Shown one piece after another: positions 60,301-64,000 of a DNA stretch of 64,000 nucleotides. The DNA lies in NCBI RefSeq assembly GCF_030936135.1, contig NC_082610.1, positions 16,750,428 to 16,814,427 on the forward strand, given 5' to 3'. This DNA is from Gavia stellata (taxonomy: Eukaryota; Chordata; Aves; Gaviiformes; Gaviidae). Each line of letters begins with the position of its first letter. The stretch's first letter is position 1. Below the pieces are notes generated by a model, which was not told where the DNA came from, ran no database searches, and saw only the letters and a program-made list of their open reading frames with translations. A program made the position numbers and the translations under genes.

Positions 60301-63300
60301 TTCCTGAGCCATTTATTTAAATATCCTTCACAGGTTGTGTGTTCAGTGCAGTTTTCTCCTAAAACCTATCCTAGACAATCGCCTTCGGAAATTTACTCCC
60401 GTACAACAGATGATAGGGGCTTTGGTGGTAGATCACAGCATGGCTAAGGTAAAGCATTCGGCAGTACAGACTTCTCTTGAGCAGTGTCTATGGCTAGGGA
60501 CAGGCAGCAGTCTGTGCTGGAGAAACTGCACTCAGAACAAACATCAGGAAAGAGACCTTTGCAACAGCCGTGTCTGCAATCTCACATCGCTGGCACTCCC
60601 GCGACACGATGAGCCTTGCTCACGTGCTCCCCAGCTGGCTTGGTACAAAACGTCCCGTTCTCGACGCTCGCCTGCTGCCGCTCAGCCGGGTGGCTGTGCC
60701 GTGCCGTGACCCCCTGTGCCCAGGAGTGCTGCTGCTCTGCAGGGACTTGAGCTGTGGTTTCCCCTGGCAGAGGCTGGTGCAGGCACACCTTGCCCTGCTG
60801 CCAGGCGGCTGCAGGGAAACTGCCGCTCCAAATTTCCTCCCTTCTTCCTGCGTCTGGGGGGAAGACGCTCGTCTGGAAGATTTTAACCTCAGTGCTGATA
60901 GGTTTTCATCCCCCCCATGGTTAATCCAGAGATTAGGTTGAATGTTGATGTGACTGCAAGTTGGGCAGGATTTTGGCTTGGAAATTAAACTTTTTGTTGC
61001 AGTTCTCGTTTCTGTGTGCAGCTGTGTGTGGAGCAGCCCAGACCTGCACAGGGGCCCTTTTTAGATGCCAGTTTGATTAATCCTCACCCACCGCCTGCCC
61101 CCTTATGCCTTCACCAAAGGGTGACTTTTCTGATGCCAAGAACTCATGCAGCACTATATCTGAATTCACCACCCAAGGGCTGTGATGGCCAGTGCCAAAT
61201 TTTTAATTGTATTTTTCTGGCAGATAGCCATAGCTTGGTCTTAAGAAAAAGAAGTCAAGTATTTCTAGCTCTCAAGTCTGTGTGAGTCGAAGTGCAGCTG
61301 GAGCTTACTTTGCTTAACTGGGGGGTGATGCCATTGAGCCATGGGGAAGAAAGCACCCAGGCTGGTGGGGTAGAGGGAGGGATGAGAGAGGCCAACAAAC
61401 CAGCCCTAGTTTGCAGGAGTTGAAGAGACCCTGGGGGTGGAATAGCTGCCTTGGACCCACTGCTCCTACCACACATGGCTGAGCTGGGAGGATGGTCCTT
61501 TTGCAGGTGGGAAGCGTTCAGGCCGAGCCCTGTTACTCCTGCCTTGTGCCAGTAGCTGCCATAAAGCACCACAAGGCCTGTCAAAACTCATTGCATGGCA
61601 TCGGCATGATGGAGACACAGGATTATCAGCACACACATTCTCCCAAAGGCAAATCATGTACCATCTTCTCCTGGGTGATTTATTAGCTATTTTACAGTCC
61701 ATTTTAGATGGAGCCTCTACGGTCTTGTCTCCACGTGAGGGCAGGAGGGTTTATCTATCACCCTGAATTTCCTGTAGCATGTGGAACCTGTTCAGGAGCC
61801 ATCTGCCTTGGATGCCTGGCCTGTGGCACCTCCAACACAAACATAAAGCCTCTTATTAATTCCTTGCTTGCACAAATATGTTGCACTAACACAGTATTTC
61901 AGGCAGGTTGATTGGCTGGTTCAGTAACTCTTCACCACTCTCCATAAACAAGCACTTTTTCTCAGAATTTTATTCATGAACAACTTGGGGCATGTACGAG
62001 CTAGTGCCTTCCTTGACAAATGGCAGTCAGTCCTCCCCCAGGAGCATGTTTGCTCCTGCAGGAGAGCAGAGTTGGAGGTGAAGCGCTTTGCACTCACCTA
62101 CACTCACCAGAGTGTACCAGTTTGGGCTGTCCCAGGCAGCCCTAATATGTCAGCAGTCCTGTGGAGTGAGAAGTGCCGACTGGCTGGCCCCTTTACGTCT
62201 CATCCGCCTCCTCCTCTGCGAGCCGCCCAGGAGGGATGCAGAGCTGAGTGGCCAGAGTGGCCACTGGGGCCTTTGCTTTGTGGCCAGGCAAGGTACCACG
62301 CCAGGGCTGGTCATTGCGAGGGTCCCTGCGTCCACCCAGGAAAGGGAAGATGTAAGTGGTGAATCTGGGTACCAAACAGCTGAATCCTCCCTATTACACA
62401 CACATCTGCCACCCTGCCTAAAAATTCCCTCTTTTATATCAGCTTCAGTGTGTACATATTCAGAAGGCTTGGTGTTGCACCGTCTCAGCAAAGGTGGGAA
62501 CATGCAAGAAAGCCCAGGAGGATGGTGGCTTTGCAGTCAGCCCATGCGGGTTTGTGGCCAGGAATTGCCCAGCACTGCTGTGGTCCTCCTTGGTTCAGCA
62601 AAAGCTGATGGGTCGTTGAATTCAGGGGGAAATTGGCTGCCTCTGGCTAGGATCTGTGCATACAAGGGCTTCTCCTTATGGTCTACTCTTTTTGGTTAAG
62701 CACAAAGATGGGTTTTCTGTAGGCTCAGCCTGACGGGAAATTGTGTTGGTTCCCCGTTGCTCTGTAGATGAGAGCCTGTTGCACATACATATACTTTGTC
62801 CCAACTATGGTCCATCCCCAGGCTGAAGCAGCTCTCGCTCTGTGACTCAGACTGCACAGAGGATCATCAGTGCCTTGCAAAGAGCCACATATTCTGGGGA
62901 ATGAGAAACATGAGCAGTGGCAGCATAAAACATGAGCCACGGGCTTGCAGTGGCAGCATAATACATGGCAATGAGGCCACATAAATATTTATTGGTGCAC
63001 AACGGGGGGTAAGAGCTGTTGTCACAGTAGGGCAGAATCAAGGCAGGATCCACGATGCAGGATGCCAAAAGCCAGGAGAAACAGCTCAGATGTGGATACA
63101 CAAAATGGTAGTTGGCCAGCGAAGGCCACTGGGAGGGGTGGGTGGAGGACAACAGCCCAGCTTTTTTTGGCCAGTGCACACAGTTGTGCTCAAGTGTTGG
63201 TCAGTGGAATAGCTGCGGTATTATTTTTAAAACACTTTTGCTGGAAAGCAGCATTTTACAGCCCAGTGGGCGTGAGCTATATCTCCCCAGCAGGTTGGCA

Positions 63301-64000
63301 CATAGCTGGTATCTGGAAGAGGCCATATACTCATTTCCTGTGCAGGCTGATTAGGGGAGTTGCGGAGAGAAGAGCATTATTTGATACTCCACATCATTTC
63401 CTGGGACCAGTGCGAAGCTCAGGAACTTCAGGAACTTTGTCCAACTTTAGCATTTCAAAGCAACAAGCTTTTGATGTTCTTCTGTACCTCAGGAGCAAGA
63501 TGTCTCCCTCCCTGGGGCAGCTGGATTTTCTTCATCCCACTCGCGATGTAGAGGCAGACAACTGGCTCCAAAATGTTAAAGAAAATCAGGGCACTGTCTT
63601 ACAAATGTGGCCGTTCCCCTGTGGATGCATCTTATTCTGGGGTAGAGGAGCTAGCTGTAAATTTTTTGGCTTAGTTAGGTGCCTGCAGCAGTCAGAACAG
63701 GCCGTCTGGGCTGCTGAGGAGCAGCATAGGTGTTCTCCAGGTCATTCCCCGTAGTCAATATTGGTTTATACAGAGGTGAATCATGAGCATCTCCTAGTGC
63801 TGCATAGTAGGGAGGTGCAAGAAGAGATCATCCAGCAGGGACCCCTGGGCTCTTGGTGAGTCACCAGTAACTAATTTGCGGATATAGCCTAGGAGCTGTT
63901 GTATGAAGCTTTTGGTCATCTTTGTGTGCTACATCTTGTATTTTGCATATTGGGAACTTTCTGTCAGTCCTTATTACCCAGAGTTTCTTCTTCAGGTCTG
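51345..64000 (+). other. TMEM86A intron 1 (partial, at least 12.6 kb)
   Basis: The intron starts at the GTGAGT donor. I looked for an exon continuing V-K-S-E-G-P-K-L and for a run of hydrophobic membrane codons after an acceptor and found neither. Apart from the 20-bp duplication at 52007-52046, no repeat or gene was recognised. Confidence 0.55.
52007..52046. repeat. Perfect 20-bp tandem duplication
   Basis: The unit TAACGTAACCGGCAATAAGG occurs twice head to tail (52007-52026 and 52027-52046) without a mismatch. The next bases (TAGCG) begin a third, diverged unit. Perfect identity suggests a recent duplication. Confidence 0.95.

Overview
This is vertebrate nuclear DNA, and almost certainly bird DNA. 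It has two intron-containing genes with GT-AG splice sites, two CpG-island promoters and long AT-rich non-coding stretches. The recognisable interspersed repeats are mostly CR1 LINEs with the ATTCTATG-type 3' tails typical of birds and other sauropsids. I saw no Alu-, B1- or L1-like repeats and nothing prokaryotic. I cannot name the species.

Left third (1 to about 18,150). The complete coding sequence of SPTY2D1 (SPT2 histone chaperone) lies on the minus strand. It has six coding exons at 17440-17381, 7393-7279, 5826-4165, 3333-3177, 2508-2431 and 266-170. The intron phases all agree and give 2169 nt, or 722 residues. The 3' UTR runs off the left edge. The large exon 3 contains an in-frame 33-bp minisatellite of sixteen 11-residue units based on GPGRPG. 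Intron 1 (about 10 kb) holds a truncated CR1, a short CR1 tail and a possible solo LTR. The promoter lies in a CpG island at about 16,900-18,150.

Middle (about 18,150 to 50,450). This is a roughly 32-kb intergenic region with no gene I can recognise. It contains an ancient minus-strand CR1 fragment (about 21,170-22,230) with a stop-free 166-codon stretch, a degenerate minisatellite at about 25.1-25.4 kb and a short young minus-strand CR1 tail at 33.5 kb. It also contains a large, broken plus-strand CR1 ORF2 copy (about 43,232-46,491). A second CR1 tail plus about 360 bp of unexplained DNA is inserted inside that copy.

Right fifth (about 50,450 to 64,000). A second CpG island carries the first coding exon of a plus-strand gene. 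I read it as TMEM86A (lysoplasmalogenase), because the exon encodes MVSPVTV followed by a GTGAGT donor, and because SPTY2D1 and TMEM86A are divergent neighbours on human 11p15. The next exon is not in the window, so the last 12.6 kb is its first intron. The promoter has a perfect palindromic CRE and a TATA-like box.

The genes form no pathway or operon. This is a conserved piece of amniote synteny. I found no undescribed system. The points most worth a second look are the coding minisatellite, the nested CR1 with its unexplained passenger sequence, the ORF kept in the old CR1, a 126-codon ORF with a possible membrane segment near 24 kb, and a few dense transcription-factor motif clusters.
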